Below are positions 1 to 9,690 of a DNA stretch of 64,000 bases, one piece after another. The translations under genes and the position numbers were made by a program. A model generated the notes under the pieces. The model was not told where the DNA came from. It did no database searches and saw only the letters and a list, made by a program, of their open reading frames with translations. How positions within the stretch are numbered: the first letter of the stretch is position 1; each line of letters opens with the position of its first letter. The stretch is taken from NCBI GenBank assembly GCA_963721905.1, contig CAVRMF010000011.1, positions 62,001-126,000 on the forward strand. The letters run 5' to 3'. The DNA comes from Roseiarcus sp963721905. Its GTDB lineage: Bacteria; Pseudomonadota; Alphaproteobacteria; Rhizobiales; Beijerinckiaceae.

Positions 1-36
1 GGTGATGAGCACCACTTTATTTTCGACAGAAGGCAT
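1..36 (-). CDS. Short-chain dehydrogenase, N-terminal fragment (cut by window edge)
   Basis: The leftward reading frame starts with ATG at 36 after a GGGAG ribosome-binding site six bases upstream and gives MPSVENKVVLIT before running off the window. The KVVLIT stretch is the usual first beta strand before the TGxxxGxG loop of short-chain dehydrogenases. Only 12 codons are visible, so the family call rests on that stretch and on the ribosome-binding site. The next gene on the same strand is also an SDR. Confidence 0.5.
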   Translation of the reverse strand, partial: MPSVENKVVLIT

Positions 37-137
37 GTGAGCTCCCTGTTGGATTCGACTCTGTAGCCGCGCTCGCTGAGCGCGGCGCCGCGGTCATCGA
101 CCGCGGCGACAAAAGACCCCGTCTCACGAAGAAACTT

Positions 138-1100
138 TCAGAACCGCTCGCCCACCATCTCCTCGCTCTTGGCCCAGAGCGTTTTGGCATGGTCGGGATC
201 GAGAGCGTAGGCGCGGACGCCGCCGCGGAGGTCGGCGCCTTCGGCGAGTTCAGCCACGTGGCAGTCCTCGCAATAGCGGCCGCCGACCTCATCTGCGGGG
301 GCGACGACGCCGGCCCAGACGGTGGTCGCCGCTCCCTGCGGGATGGTCTTATGGGTGAACGCCTCCCCGCCCGCGGCCAGGCTGGCCGCATTGAGCCGCT
401 CGATCATCTCATGAAGGTATTCAGGCGTCAGGTGCCGGCTGAGCTCGGTCTTGATGCCGCCGGGATGGACGGCGGTCGCCCGGACGCCGCTCGCCTTGCG
501 CCGCCGGTCGAACTCGACGGCGAAGAGAATGTTGGCGGTCTTCGAGCGGCCATAGGCGCCGAACTCGGTATAGGGCGTGCGCTCGAAGTTCAGGTCGTCG
601 AGGTCGACGTCGGAGTACCGGTGGCCCGCGGAGGAGAGGTTCACCAGGCGCGACCCCGGCTTCATCACCGAGGCGATGCGGTTGACGAGGACGAAATGGC
701 CGAGGTGGTTGGTCCCGAACTGGGTCTCGAAACCGTCGGCGGTCACACCCTTCGGACAGGCCATGACGCCCGCGTTGGCGATCACGAGATCGAACGGCTT
801 GCCGGCGGCGTTGAGCGCGTCGGCGCAGGCCCGCACGCTCTTCAGCGACGCCAGATCGAGCTCAACAAGCTCGAGCCCGCCGCCTTTCGCCGCCCCGGCC
901 CGAACGAGCTCGGTCGCGGCCTTGGCTTTGCTCAGGTCCCGCGCGGCGCCGACGACATGAGCGCCGTGCGCAGCGAGCGCGCGGGCGGTCTCGACGCCAA
1001 GCCCGGCCGAAACGCCGGTGACCAGGATGCGTTTGCCGCTGAGGTCGACGCCTTCAAGGACTTCGTCCGTCGTCGACGTCGCGCCAAACGGTCCGGCCAT
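138..1100 (-). CDS. SDR family NAD(P)-dependent oxidoreductase (retinol dehydrogenase-like)
   Basis: A protein of about 320 residues in the extended retinol-dehydrogenase/WW-oxidoreductase-like group of short-chain dehydrogenases, predicted to oxidise or reduce a carbonyl/alcohol with NAD(P). The cofactor loop TGVSAGLG lies near residues 28-35, NAG follows the fourth strand, and the catalytic YGRSK (YxxxK) is near residue 188. The ATG at 1100 is chosen because GGAG sits six bases before it; an in-frame TTG at 1112 would add four residues but overlaps that ribosome-binding site. Its neighbour at the window edge is probably another SDR, so a tandem pair is possible. Substrate is unknown. Confidence 0.85.
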   Translation of the reverse strand: MAGPFGATSTTDEVLEGVDLSGKRILVTGVSAGLGVETARALAAHGAHVVGAARDLSKAKAATELVRAGAAKGGGLELVELDLASLKSVRACADALNAAGKPFDLVIANAGVMACPKGVTADGFETQFGTNHLGHFVLVNRIASVMKPGSRLVNLSSAGHRYSDVDLDDLNFERTPYTEFGAYGRSKTANILFAVEFDRRRKASGVRATAVHPGGIKTELSRHLTPEYLHEMIERLNAASLAAGGEAFTHKTIPQGAATTVWAGVVAPADEVGGRYCEDCHVAELAEGADLRGGVRAYALDPDHAKTLWAKSEEMVGERF

Positions 1101-1319
1101 CGGTGTCTCCAATCTTTGGGTTCCCTCATTTGGTCATGAAAACGCTTGGCTTTCCAGACTTGGGGCCAAATTTGGCGATCGGGCACCGATGCGAACCGCC
1201 CGTTCAACTTTCCGTGAACATCCGGAGCATCGCCTTCGCCCCAACCGTTCTCCTTGTCGAACTGAACAAATTCCCATTTCCGGCGAAGGCATCCTATGGC
1301 CGCGTGGACGGAAGCAAGC

Positions 1320-1886
1320 ATGGACAACGAAGCGATGCGCGTTCCGCCCCACGTCGAGGAAACGGTCGCGGCGATCGCCGCGCTCCATGCGGCGCACTAC
1401 CGGCAGGCCGGCGCCCAGCAAAAATTCGTGTCCGCGGCGACCGCGGCCGTGGCGCGGCCGCGGACGCTTGGCCTCTTCACCATCGCCATCGTCGGATGGC
1501 TGGTCCTCAACATCGCGTTGATGGCTTGGGGTCGGGGCGCGCCCGATCCCTTCCCCTTTCCGCTGCTGTCAGCGGTGGTCTCGACGGTTGCGCTCTATCT
1601 GGCGGCGATGATCCTGATCGCGCAGCGCCACGACGACGCGCTCGCGACGCGGCGCGACCAGCTGACGCTCGAACTCGCCATTCTTGGCGAGCAGAAGTCG
1701 GCGAAGATCATCGCGCTTCTTGAGGAATTTCGCCGCAACGACCCGAACCAGGGCGACCATCGCGACGAGATCGCGGAGGCGCTGGCGACGCCGGCCGATC
1801 CGCAAGCCGTGCTCGAGGCGATCAAGGTGGCGCACGGAGACGCTGCGCCGCCGGGGGTGGGCGCCGAGAAGGGTGCAGACGGATAG
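1320..1886 (+). CDS. DUF1003 domain membrane protein
   Basis: A small integral membrane protein of about 188 residues. Two adjacent hydrophobic helices (around TLGLFTIAIVGWLVLNIAL and PLLSAVVSTVALYLAAMILI) are followed by a charged alpha-helical segment beginning QRHDDALATRRDQLTLEL, the typical DUF1003 arrangement. No biochemical role is established for the family. The ATG at 1320 follows GGAAG; an in-frame ATG at 1296 would add eight residues and is also preceded by a purine-rich stretch. It stands alone, converging on rhaK with a palindromic repeat between. Confidence 0.8.
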   Translation: MDNEAMRVPPHVEETVAAIAALHAAHYRQAGAQQKFVSAATAAVARPRTLGLFTIAIVGWLVLNIALMAWGRGAPDPFPFPLLSAVVSTVALYLAAMILIAQRHDDALATRRDQLTLELAILGEQKSAKIIALLEEFRRNDPNQGDHRDEIAEALATPADPQAVLEAIKVAHGDAAPPGVGAEKGADG

Positions 1887-1899
1887 ACACCGCTTCTGT

Positions 1900-1979
1900 T
1901 GTCATTCCCGCGTGACGCGGGAATCCAGACCGGCCGCGCTGCGCGCCACTCTGGACGCCCGCATTTGCGGGCGTGACAT
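1900..1979. repeat. Interspersed palindromic repeat (GTCATTCCCGCG type)
   Basis: The element is bounded by TGTCA and TGACA and contains two GC stem-loops, CCCGCG-TGA-CGCGGG and CGCCCGC-ATTT-GCGGGCG, with CCAGA and TCTGG as inner arms. It is a common bacterial interspersed element type. It lies between the convergent ends of the DUF1003 gene and rhaK and could work as a bidirectional terminator. Confidence 0.8.
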
Positions 1980-1985
1980 TGGCCC

Positions 1986-3347
1986 CTACAATGCTCGCTC
2001 CCACCTCTTGCGATACTCCGCCAGCCCCGGGATGCGCCAGGCTTCGGCCGGGGCGAGCCGGGGCGGGGCGTGGGGTTCGCCCCATCGGGCAAGCATCGCC
2101 GCGCCTTCGGCCGCGCCCGAGGTCGGGGCGACGACCACGCTGCGGCCGGGCATGAGGCCTGCAAGAAGGGCGGCGAAGGCGGGCGAGCGGTTGAAGCCGC
2201 CTTCGACGATGATGTCGCCTGGCGCCTCGAGCCGGTCGAGCACATGAGCGGTCATCAGCGCGACATAGAGCGTCGCCAAAGCCGTCCGCGCGGCCGGCGT
2301 CTTCGGCGCTTGGCCGACGATCCGGCCTTTCCGGCCGGCGAAGGGGCCACCCTGATCGGAAAAGGCGGGCGTCGCCATCACGCCCGCGGCGACGATGGCC
2401 GCGACGTCGGCCTCGTGCGCCTCGGCGGGATGGTCGCCCGCGAGAACCGCAAACTCGCGCCCGCCCATGAAGCGCGCCGTCGGCACCGGACGCCCGCGCA
2501 CGTCGACATTCATCAGCATGTCGGCTTTCGGATCGAGCCGGCCCTTGCCTCCGACCGCCATCAGGATCGCCCAGGTGCCGGTCGAGACGACGGTGAAGGA
2601 GTCGCTGCGCGCGGCCAGATGCGGAACGAGCGAGGCGTTCGAATCATGCGCGCCGCAAACGACCCGCACGTCCGGCGGAAGCCCGGTCGCCGCGGCGACT
2701 TCGCGTTTCAACGACCCCAGGGTCTCCCAGGCGCGGCGCATCGGCGGAAAGAGGTGTGTCCAGCCGAGCCGCTCGACCATGCTCGACAGGCGCCCCTCGA
2801 TCGGCCGCCAGAGGTCGGAATGGGCGGCGATCGTGGTCACTTCGGAGGCCATCACGCCACTCAGCCGCCACGACCAGTATTGCGGCCAGCCGAGGAAGGC
2901 GCGTGCGCGGGCGAAGGCGTCGGGGAACTTGCGCTCGACATAGAAAATCTGCCGCCCGAGGTTGAGCCCGCGCGGAAGGTTCGGCGTGAGCAACTCCTCG
3001 AACGGCGGCCTCAGCGCGTCGTATTCGGCGTCGACAGCGGCGAAGCCGTCGAACTCGTAGTCCACCGGCGGCGCGGCGACGCCCTCGTCGGTCACCAGAA
3101 CGCCGGCGGCGCCGTGAGCGGCGACCGAGACGGCTTCGATCGTAAATTTGGCGCCGACGTCCTTGAGCGCCGCGAGATAGAAGGCCCAGGCGCGCTCCGC
3201 ATCCAGCCTCAGATACGGCCATCCGGCGTCGGGCTTGAGCGGCGCGCTCACTTGCGACCGTTCCGCGATGACCTTGCCGGCGGCGTCGAAGACGACGAGC
3301 TTGGTGTTGGTCTTGCCGATATCGAGGACCGCGACGCAGCCGGTCAT
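1986..3347 (-). CDS. rhaK: L-rhamnulokinase, FGGY carbohydrate kinase family
   Basis: The 453-residue protein is an FGGY-family sugar kinase that would phosphorylate L-rhamnulose to L-rhamnulose 1-phosphate. The N-terminal phosphate-binding strand reads LDIGKTNTKLVVFD (residues 8-21), the substrate region contains GAHDSNASLVPH, and the C-terminal ATPase core contains VVSTGTWAI and VEGGFNRSPAF. It is the last gene of the leftward rhamnose operon, 214 bases after rhaU with a repeat element in the gap. This kinase resembles the Rhizobium leguminosarum RhaK type. The assignment rests on context with mutarotase, isomerase and aldolase genes as much as on sequence. Confidence 0.9.
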   Translation of the reverse strand: MTGCVAVLDIGKTNTKLVVFDAAGKVIAERSQVSAPLKPDAGWPYLRLDAERAWAFYLAALKDVGAKFTIEAVSVAAHGAAGVLVTDEGVAAPPVDYEFDGFAAVDAEYDALRPPFEELLTPNLPRGLNLGRQIFYVERKFPDAFARARAFLGWPQYWSWRLSGVMASEVTTIAAHSDLWRPIEGRLSSMVERLGWTHLFPPMRRAWETLGSLKREVAAATGLPPDVRVVCGAHDSNASLVPHLAARSDSFTVVSTGTWAILMAVGGKGRLDPKADMLMNVDVRGRPVPTARFMGGREFAVLAGDHPAEAHEADVAAIVAAGVMATPAFSDQGGPFAGRKGRIVGQAPKTPAARTALATLYVALMTAHVLDRLEAPGDIIVEGGFNRSPAFAALLAGLMPGRSVVVAPTSGAAEGAAMLARWGEPHAPPRLAPAEAWRIPGLAEYRKRWERAL

Positions 3348-3375
3348 GCGTGCGTCCTCTCACGCGACCGATCGC

Positions 3376-3532
3376 TCCCTTCTCCCCTTGCGGGAGAAGG
3401 TGGCCGCGCTGAAAGCGCGGCCGGATGAGGGGTCCGCGCCATCAGGCGCGCTGACCCCAAGCTCACCGGATGGCGCTTCGCGCCGGACCCCTCACCCCCA
3501 ACCCCTCTCCCGCAAGGAGAGAGGGAAGGAAC
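3376..3532. repeat. Interspersed stem-loop repeat, copy 1
   Basis: The gap between rhaK and rhaU holds several hairpins: CCTTCTCC/GGGAGAAGG, GCCGCGCT/AGCGCGGC and a CCCTCTCC/GGAGAGAGG end. The outer parts (GGAGAAGG, GGATGAGGGGT and ACCCCTCACCCCCAACCCCT) recur in inverted order at 55,680-55,855. It is a non-coding intergenic repeat inside the rha operon and may affect mRNA stability or partial termination before rhaK. Confidence 0.8.
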
Positions 3533-3561
3533 CGAAGCCTCGGGTGTTGCAGAGGGCGCCG

Positions 3562-3876
3562 TCATTCCAGATGAAAGACCTCGATGAGCGGCGCGGTGAC
3601 GGGACTGCCATCGGGATTGGCGGCCATGATGTCCTTCATATACGCCCACCAGCGCTGCATGACGGGATTCTTCGTCAGGTCCTCCATGCCGTGATCCTCC
3701 GACCGCTCGAGATAGGCGAAGAGGATGTTGGTCTCGGGATCGAGATGGATCGAATAGTTGCGCACGCCCTTTTCACGAATGAGCGCCTTCAGATCCGGCC
3801 AGATCGCGTCGTGGCGGCGAAGGTATTCGTGCGACGCGCCGGGGTTGAGAAACATCTTGAAGGCGTAGCGCTGCAT
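3562..3876 (-). CDS. rhaU: L-rhamnose mutarotase
   Basis: A 104-residue protein of the RhaU/RhaM family that interconverts alpha and beta anomers of L-rhamnose. Family features are the start MQRYAFKMFLNPG, the HDAIWPDL segment with its conserved histidine, NYSIHLDPETNILFAYLE, and the QRWWAYMKDIM helix near residues 74-84. The length matches the family (about 104). The frame is open further upstream into repeat DNA, so the start is set at 3876 by the conserved N-terminus. It sits between rhaS and rhaK. Confidence 0.93.
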   Translation of the reverse strand: MQRYAFKMFLNPGASHEYLRRHDAIWPDLKALIREKGVRNYSIHLDPETNILFAYLERSEDHGMEDLTKNPVMQRWWAYMKDIMAANPDGSPVTAPLIEVFHLE

Positions 3877-3902
3877 CGGCGGTTCCGCGGGAGCACGCGA
3901 CG

Positions 3903-3970
3903 CCTTCTCCCCGTTCGAGGGGAGAAGGCCGGGATGCCTTTTCCTCTCCCCGCGCTGCGGGGAGAGGAAA
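3903..3970. repeat. Two perfect stem-loops between rhaS and rhaU
   Basis: Hairpin 1 has 10-bp perfect arms CCTTCTCCCC/GGGGAGAAGG (3903-3928). Hairpin 2 has 14-bp perfect arms TTTCCTCTCCCCGC/GCGGGGAGAGGAAA around a 3-base loop (3940-3970). They start ten bases after the rhaS stop. No clear T-run follows, so a 3'-end stabiliser or attenuator of the rhaS transcript is as likely as a full terminator. Confidence 0.8.
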
Positions 3971-3979
3971 TCTGGCCCA

Positions 3980-5104
3980 TCAGAAGTCGAACTTGGCGAC
4001 GTTGTCCTTGTTGTAGATGAACGGGGGCCCAAGCAGGATTTCGCTGCCGTTGACGACGGTGAGCTTGCCGAGCTTGCCCGCGTCGACCGAGGTCGCGCCG
4101 GGCTTCAGCTTGCCGTCGACCACCGCGCGGATCACGTAGGTCGCCGCGTAGCCGAGGTCGATCGGGTTCCACAAGACCACCGACTTGACGCAGCCGGCAG
4201 TGACATAGGGCTTCATCGCGTTGGGCGTCGCCAGACCGACGACCGCGACCTTGCCGCAGAGGCCGGCCTTGGTGACGGCTTCGGCGGAAGCCGGCGTCGC
4301 GACCGACGTCATGCCGAAGAGGCCCTTCAGCTTGTCGCCGTGCTTGTTGATGAGCGTCGTCGCCTGATTGAATGAGAGGTTGTTGTCCTCCTGCGCCTCG
4401 ACCGTTTCGAGCCATGTCATCTTCGGATGGCATTTGGCGGCGTAGGCGGACATTTCGGCGATCCAGCGCGCCTGGTTCGGCGTGGTGAAGGTCGAGGTGA
4501 CGATGGCGAAGCTGCCGTCCTCGCCGATCTCCTTGGCCATCGAATCCATCATCGCCTTGCCGATGCCGTTGAACTCGGCCTGGTTGACGAACCATTCGCG
4601 CGCGTCGGGCGTCGAGTTGGCGTCGTAGCCGACGACATGGATGCCCTTCGACAGCGCTTTCTTGAGCACCGGCGCGATCGCCACCGGATCGTTGGCGGCG
4701 AACAGCACGCCGTCGACGCCGCGGGTGATGTAATTGTCGATGAACTTGATCTGCTCGTCGATCTTGGCTTCGGTCGGACCGTCGGTCGTCACCGTGACGT
4801 TGCCGAGCTCCTTGGCGGCGTCCTGCATCCCTTTGGAGGTGGCGTTGAAATAGCCGATGCCGATCAGCTTCGGCACGTCCACCAGGGTAATCGGCTTGCC
4901 CGCTTTGTCCGGCGGGTTGGTCGCCTGCCCCCCGTCATAGGGCTTGGCCGCGACCGGGGCCGCCGCGCCGCTCGCGTCGCAGGCGAGAGGATTCGTCGGC
5001 AAATCGTCGGCGCCGTCCCATTTGCCCGCGGCGCTCGCGCCGCCGGTCGCGAACCCGAGGGCGAACATCGCCGCCGCCGTCGTCAGTAAGTATCTCGATT
5101 TCAT
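3980..5104 (-). CDS. rhaS: Rhamnose ABC transporter, periplasmic substrate-binding protein
   Basis: The 374-residue protein is a type I periplasmic sugar-binding protein (ribose/rhamnose class). It has a Sec signal peptide (MKSRYLLTTAAAMFALGFATG, likely cleaved after ASA), followed by an approximately 45-residue linker containing two proline/alanine-rich runs, then LIGIGYFNATSKGMQDAAKEL. The hinge and ligand region includes DGVLFAANDPVAIAPVL and VVGYDANSTPDA. It would deliver L-rhamnose to the RhaPQT membrane complex. It lies downstream of the permeases here rather than next to the regulator, and is followed by strong stem-loops. Confidence 0.9.
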   Translation of the reverse strand: MKSRYLLTTAAAMFALGFATGGASAAGKWDGADDLPTNPLACDASGAAAPVAAKPYDGGQATNPPDKAGKPITLVDVPKLIGIGYFNATSKGMQDAAKELGNVTVTTDGPTEAKIDEQIKFIDNYITRGVDGVLFAANDPVAIAPVLKKALSKGIHVVGYDANSTPDAREWFVNQAEFNGIGKAMMDSMAKEIGEDGSFAIVTSTFTTPNQARWIAEMSAYAAKCHPKMTWLETVEAQEDNNLSFNQATTLINKHGDKLKGLFGMTSVATPASAEAVTKAGLCGKVAVVGLATPNAMKPYVTAGCVKSVVLWNPIDLGYAATYVIRAVVDGKLKPGATSVDAGKLGKLTVVNGSEILLGPPFIYNKDNVAKFDF

Positions 5105-5158
5105 CGTCGCTTCCTTCCCTGCTTCACCGCCACATCGCGGCTAACTCTGTGATTCTTG

Positions 5159-6130
5159 TCATTCGCGGCGGCGCTGAAGCGAGCTCGCGATGAGCACCGA
5201 GAGGATGAGCGCCACCCCGATGACGACAATTGTCGCGTCGCCCTTCACTCCGGTCAACGCCAACCCGTTCTTGAGGAGCTGAATCATCACGAGACCGACC
5301 ACCGTGCCCCAGATCGTGCCGGAGCCGCCGAAAATGCTGGCGCCGCCGAGGACGACCGCGGCGATCACGTCGAGTTCGTAGCCCATGCCCATGTCCATGC
5401 GCGTCGTCGTCACCCGCGAGACCAGCACGACGCCCGCGAGCGCCGAGGCAAGCCCCGAGAGGGTGTAGACGATGAGTTTGGTCCGGTCGACGGCGAGCGC
5501 GGAAAAACGCGCCGCTGTCTCGTTGGCGCCGATCGCGTAGAGCGTACGGCCGAACGTCGTGCGGTCGAGCGCGACGCCGGCCACGACGATCAGGACGATG
5601 AGGATCAGGAGCTGGGTTGGGACGCCGAACACGCTTCCCTGGCCGAGCACGTAGAACCATTCCGGATAGCTGCGCACCGAATGCGCCTGGCTAACCCCCT
5701 CGGCGAGCCCACGGTAGAGAGCGAGAGTCGCAATCGTCATGATGAGGGGCGGCACCTTGACGCGCGTGATCACAAAGCCGTTGACGAAGCCCGCGAGCGC
5801 GCCGACGAAGAGCGCGAAAACGATCGCGAGCGGCAGCGGAAAGCCGAAGGACTTCCACGAAACGCCGAGCATGATGGCGCAGAGACCGACGATCGCGCCG
5901 ACCGAAAGGTCGATGCCGCCGGTGATGATGACGAAGGTCATCGGCAGCGCGATGAGGCCGATCTCGGTCATCAGCCGGCCCTGATTCAGGAGGTTGTCGA
6001 CGGTCAGAAAGCGTTCGTTGAAGGCACCGAGGCAGATCAGCGCGATGACGAGGATGATCGCAAGCAGCGTCTCGTGCCGCTTGAGCCACCATGGCGCGCC
6101 GCCGGCGCGGGTCTCGGCCGCGACGCTCAT
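5159..6130 (-). CDS. rhaQ: Rhamnose ABC transporter permease 2
   Basis: A 323-residue inner-membrane permease of the RbsC/sugar ABC type with 8-10 hydrophobic helices. It carries the family segment TGGIDLSVGAIVGL near residues 71-84 and the EAA-like loop region VLGGASIFGGSGTIWGTVVG near residue 275. With RhaP and the ATPase it forms the membrane channel for rhamnose. Its ATG overlaps the stop of the upstream permease as ATGA at 6127-6130, which indicates translational coupling. Which of the two permeases is P and which is Q is assigned by order only. Confidence 0.88.
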   Translation of the reverse strand: MSVAAETRAGGAPWWLKRHETLLAIILVIALICLGAFNERFLTVDNLLNQGRLMTEIGLIALPMTFVIITGGIDLSVGAIVGLCAIMLGVSWKSFGFPLPLAIVFALFVGALAGFVNGFVITRVKVPPLIMTIATLALYRGLAEGVSQAHSVRSYPEWFYVLGQGSVFGVPTQLLILIVLIVVAGVALDRTTFGRTLYAIGANETAARFSALAVDRTKLIVYTLSGLASALAGVVLVSRVTTTRMDMGMGYELDVIAAVVLGGASIFGGSGTIWGTVVGLVMIQLLKNGLALTGVKGDATIVVIGVALILSVLIASSLQRRRE

Positions 6131-7118
6131 TTCTTCCAGCCTCTCGCGGCGCGGCGCTGGCGGCGCAGGATGTCAGCGACGACGGTGGCGAGGATGAGCC
6201 CGCCGCGCACGGCGTCGGTCCAATAGGGCGAGACGTTGATGAAGACGAGGGCGCTGGTGATCTCGGCGATGAGGATCGCCGCCAGCGTCGAGCCGACGAC
6301 GGTGCCGACGCCGCCGAGAATGCTGACCCCTCCGACGACCGAGGCCGTGATGACGGTAAGCTCGAGGCCCGGCGGCGTGGTCGACTGGATCACCCGAAGC
6401 TGCGTCGCATAGACGAGGGTCGCGAGGCCGGCGAAAAAACCATGCAGGGCGAAGACCATCACCACGGTGCGCTGCGGATTGACGCCGCAGAGCCGCGCGG
6501 CTTCCGCGTTGCCGCCGGTGGCGTAGATCGCCCGCCCGCTGGGGCTGTAGCGCATCCAGAGCGCGGCGAGCGCGGTCGCCAGAACCATGATGACCACCGG
6601 CATGGGGGCGCCGAACAGGTTGAGGTCGGCGAGATGAAAGCTCTGGGGCAGGTCGGTGATCCACCTGCCGCCGGTGACGCTGATGAGGCCGCCTTTAAGG
6701 ATCGACAGCATGCCGAGCGTGACGACAATCGCCGGGATTCGCAGATAGGCGACGACCGCCCCCTGCGCCGCCATCACTGCGACGCCGAGGACGAGCGGCG
6801 TGAGCCAGGTCACGAGAGTCGGAGCGCCTGCGACGGCGAGCGAGCCGCTGATGGTTGCGAGCACGCCGATCAGCGCGCCGACGGAAATGTCGATGTTGCC
6901 CGAGATGATCACCATCGACATGCCGACGGCCGCGACCGCGATATAGGCGTTGCCGAGCAGGATGTCGGAGAGATTGCGGGTTGCGAGAAAGCGCGGGTTG
7001 ATGAATCCGACGATGAGCGCAAGCCCGATGACCGCGACCGCGAGCAACGCTTCTTGGGAGGCGAAGCGCCTGAGGCTGAGGCCGCGCCCGCTCGCCGCGC
7101 CTGCGATCGCCGTCGCGC

Positions 7119-7122
<4 letters not shown>
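6127..7122 (-). CDS. rhaP: Rhamnose ABC transporter permease 1
   Basis: The 331-residue permease is paralogous to the next gene: the family segment reads SGNIDISVGALIGV (near residue 75), and the loop VVGGVSILGGVGTVVGS is near residue 270. About nine hydrophobic helices are visible. The start is GTG at 7122, overlapping the ATPase stop as GTGA, so translation of ATPase and permease is coupled. It forms a heterodimeric membrane domain with the second permease. Confidence 0.88.
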
Positions 7123-8692
<1,570 letters not shown>

Positions 8693-8696
<4 letters not shown>

Positions 8697-9556
8697 GCGG
8701 CCTCCGTCGAATGTTCTTCGGGTTCGACGACGATCGTCTGTACCCCCGCCTCGGCGAGCATCGCGAGCGCCTCCGGCGGCGCGCGCGAGTCGGTGATCAG
8801 CGCGTGGATGCGCGCGAGCGGGCAGACGACGAGGCTTCCGCGCGCGACGAACTTGGAGGCGTCGGCGAGGACGACGAGCCTGTCGGCGCGCTTGAGGAGC
8901 TTCGTCTCCGCCCGCGCGATGAGCGGGTCGCCCTCGATCACGCCGAGCGGGCCGATCGAGATCGCGCTCATGAACATGAGGCGGGCGGAATAGTGCTGGA
9001 TCGCATCGTCGTCGAATGGTGCGACGATCAGCTTCTGCTCGCGATAGACCTCGCCGCCGGGCAGCGCGACGCGGTTCTGCGTCTCGTGGATCAGGATCTC
9101 CGCCAGCGGGTAGGAATTGGTCAGGATCTTGAGCCTGGTGTGGCGCAAGAAATCCGACATCTGGAAGGTCGTCGTTCCGCCATTGACGATGATCACGTCG
9201 CCGGCCGCGCACATTTCGACCGCTCGCCGCGCAATCGCGCGCTTGGCCTCGATGTTGATGGTGCGGCTCGCGTCGAAGGAGCGGGTCGCGAGCGGCGTCT
9301 GCGTCAGCGCCTTGGAGAAGGCGTCGCCGATTGCCTGAACGCCGCCGTGCACGCGGTCGGCCAGGCCGGCGTCGGCCAGCCGCCCGGCGTCGCGCCGCGC
9401 GGAGGCGGCGGACACGCCGGTCGCGGCCATGATCTCGGCGATCGAGAGGAAGCCTCGCTCGACGAGCAAATTCCGGACGATTTCAGCGCGTTGTCGCTCG
9501 CGCATGGGCCCTTGCCGTTTCCTCGAAATGGGTGTCGTTGAGCGGTAGGTTGCCAT
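8693..9556 (-). CDS. rhaR: DeoR family transcriptional regulator of the rhamnose locus
   Basis: A 287-residue DeoR-type regulator with an N-terminal winged helix-turn-helix (EIVRNLLVERGFLSIAEIMA followed by SAASARRDAGRLADAGLADRV, where the RRD motif is diagnostic). The C-terminal sugar-phosphate-binding domain includes VNGGTTTFQMSDFL and VVLADASKF. It is the first gene of the leftward rha operon and faces rhaD. Family knowledge suggests it represses both directions until a phosphorylated rhamnose intermediate releases it. ATG at 9556 gives a 17-residue leader; ATG at 9505 (MRERQRAEIV) starts right at the conserved domain and is an equally good choice. Confidence 0.88.
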
Positions 9557-9584
9557 CGGCGCCGTGCACTGTCAATCAAGATCG

Positions 9585-9600
9585 ATCATTTTCGCTCATT
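9585..9600. promoter_or_regulatory. Candidate RhaR operator half (distal site)
   Basis: ATCATTTTCGCTCATT in the rhaR-rhaD intergenic region shares the ATTTTCG core, and an inverted relation, with the double site at 9651-9676. DeoR regulators usually bind repeated short elements on both sides of a divergent promoter. The match is by eye only. Confidence 0.4.
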
Positions 9601-9624
9601 GCGCTGCACAATCGAGCAACGAGA

Positions 9625-9652
9625 TTGACGAACGGCGATCGGATTCTATAAT
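9625..9652 (+). promoter_or_regulatory. Sigma70-type promoter of rhaD
   Basis: A -35 box TTGACG (9625-9630) and a perfect -10 box TATAAT (9647-9652) are separated by 16 bases, 38 bases before the rhaD start codon. This is an unusually good consensus promoter for a GC-rich alphaproteobacterium. Confidence 0.75.
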
Positions 9653-9676
9653 GATCGCTCAAAATCGCTCGAAAAT
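9651..9676. promoter_or_regulatory. Candidate RhaR operator at the rhaD start site
   Basis: Immediately after the -10 box lie two near-identical direct repeats, ATCGCTCAAA and ATCGCTCGAAA, covering the expected transcription start. A DeoR repressor bound here would block initiation. An inverted related site is at 9585-9600. Confidence 0.5.
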
Positions 9677-9690
9677 CCGGAGGAACGACC

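Noticed and set aside
2070..6226. Long frames on the plus strand opposite rhaK and the rha permeases
   Set aside because: They mirror the coding pattern of rhaK, rhaQ and rhaP in another frame, have Arg/His/Asp-rich low-complexity translations, and lack ribosome-binding sites.
9500..9575. A TTGACA-type promoter for rhaR within 9,560-9,575
   Set aside because: TTGACA is present on the minus strand but its -10 would fall within the coding start if ATG 9,556 is used, and no good -10 is seen; I could not support it.
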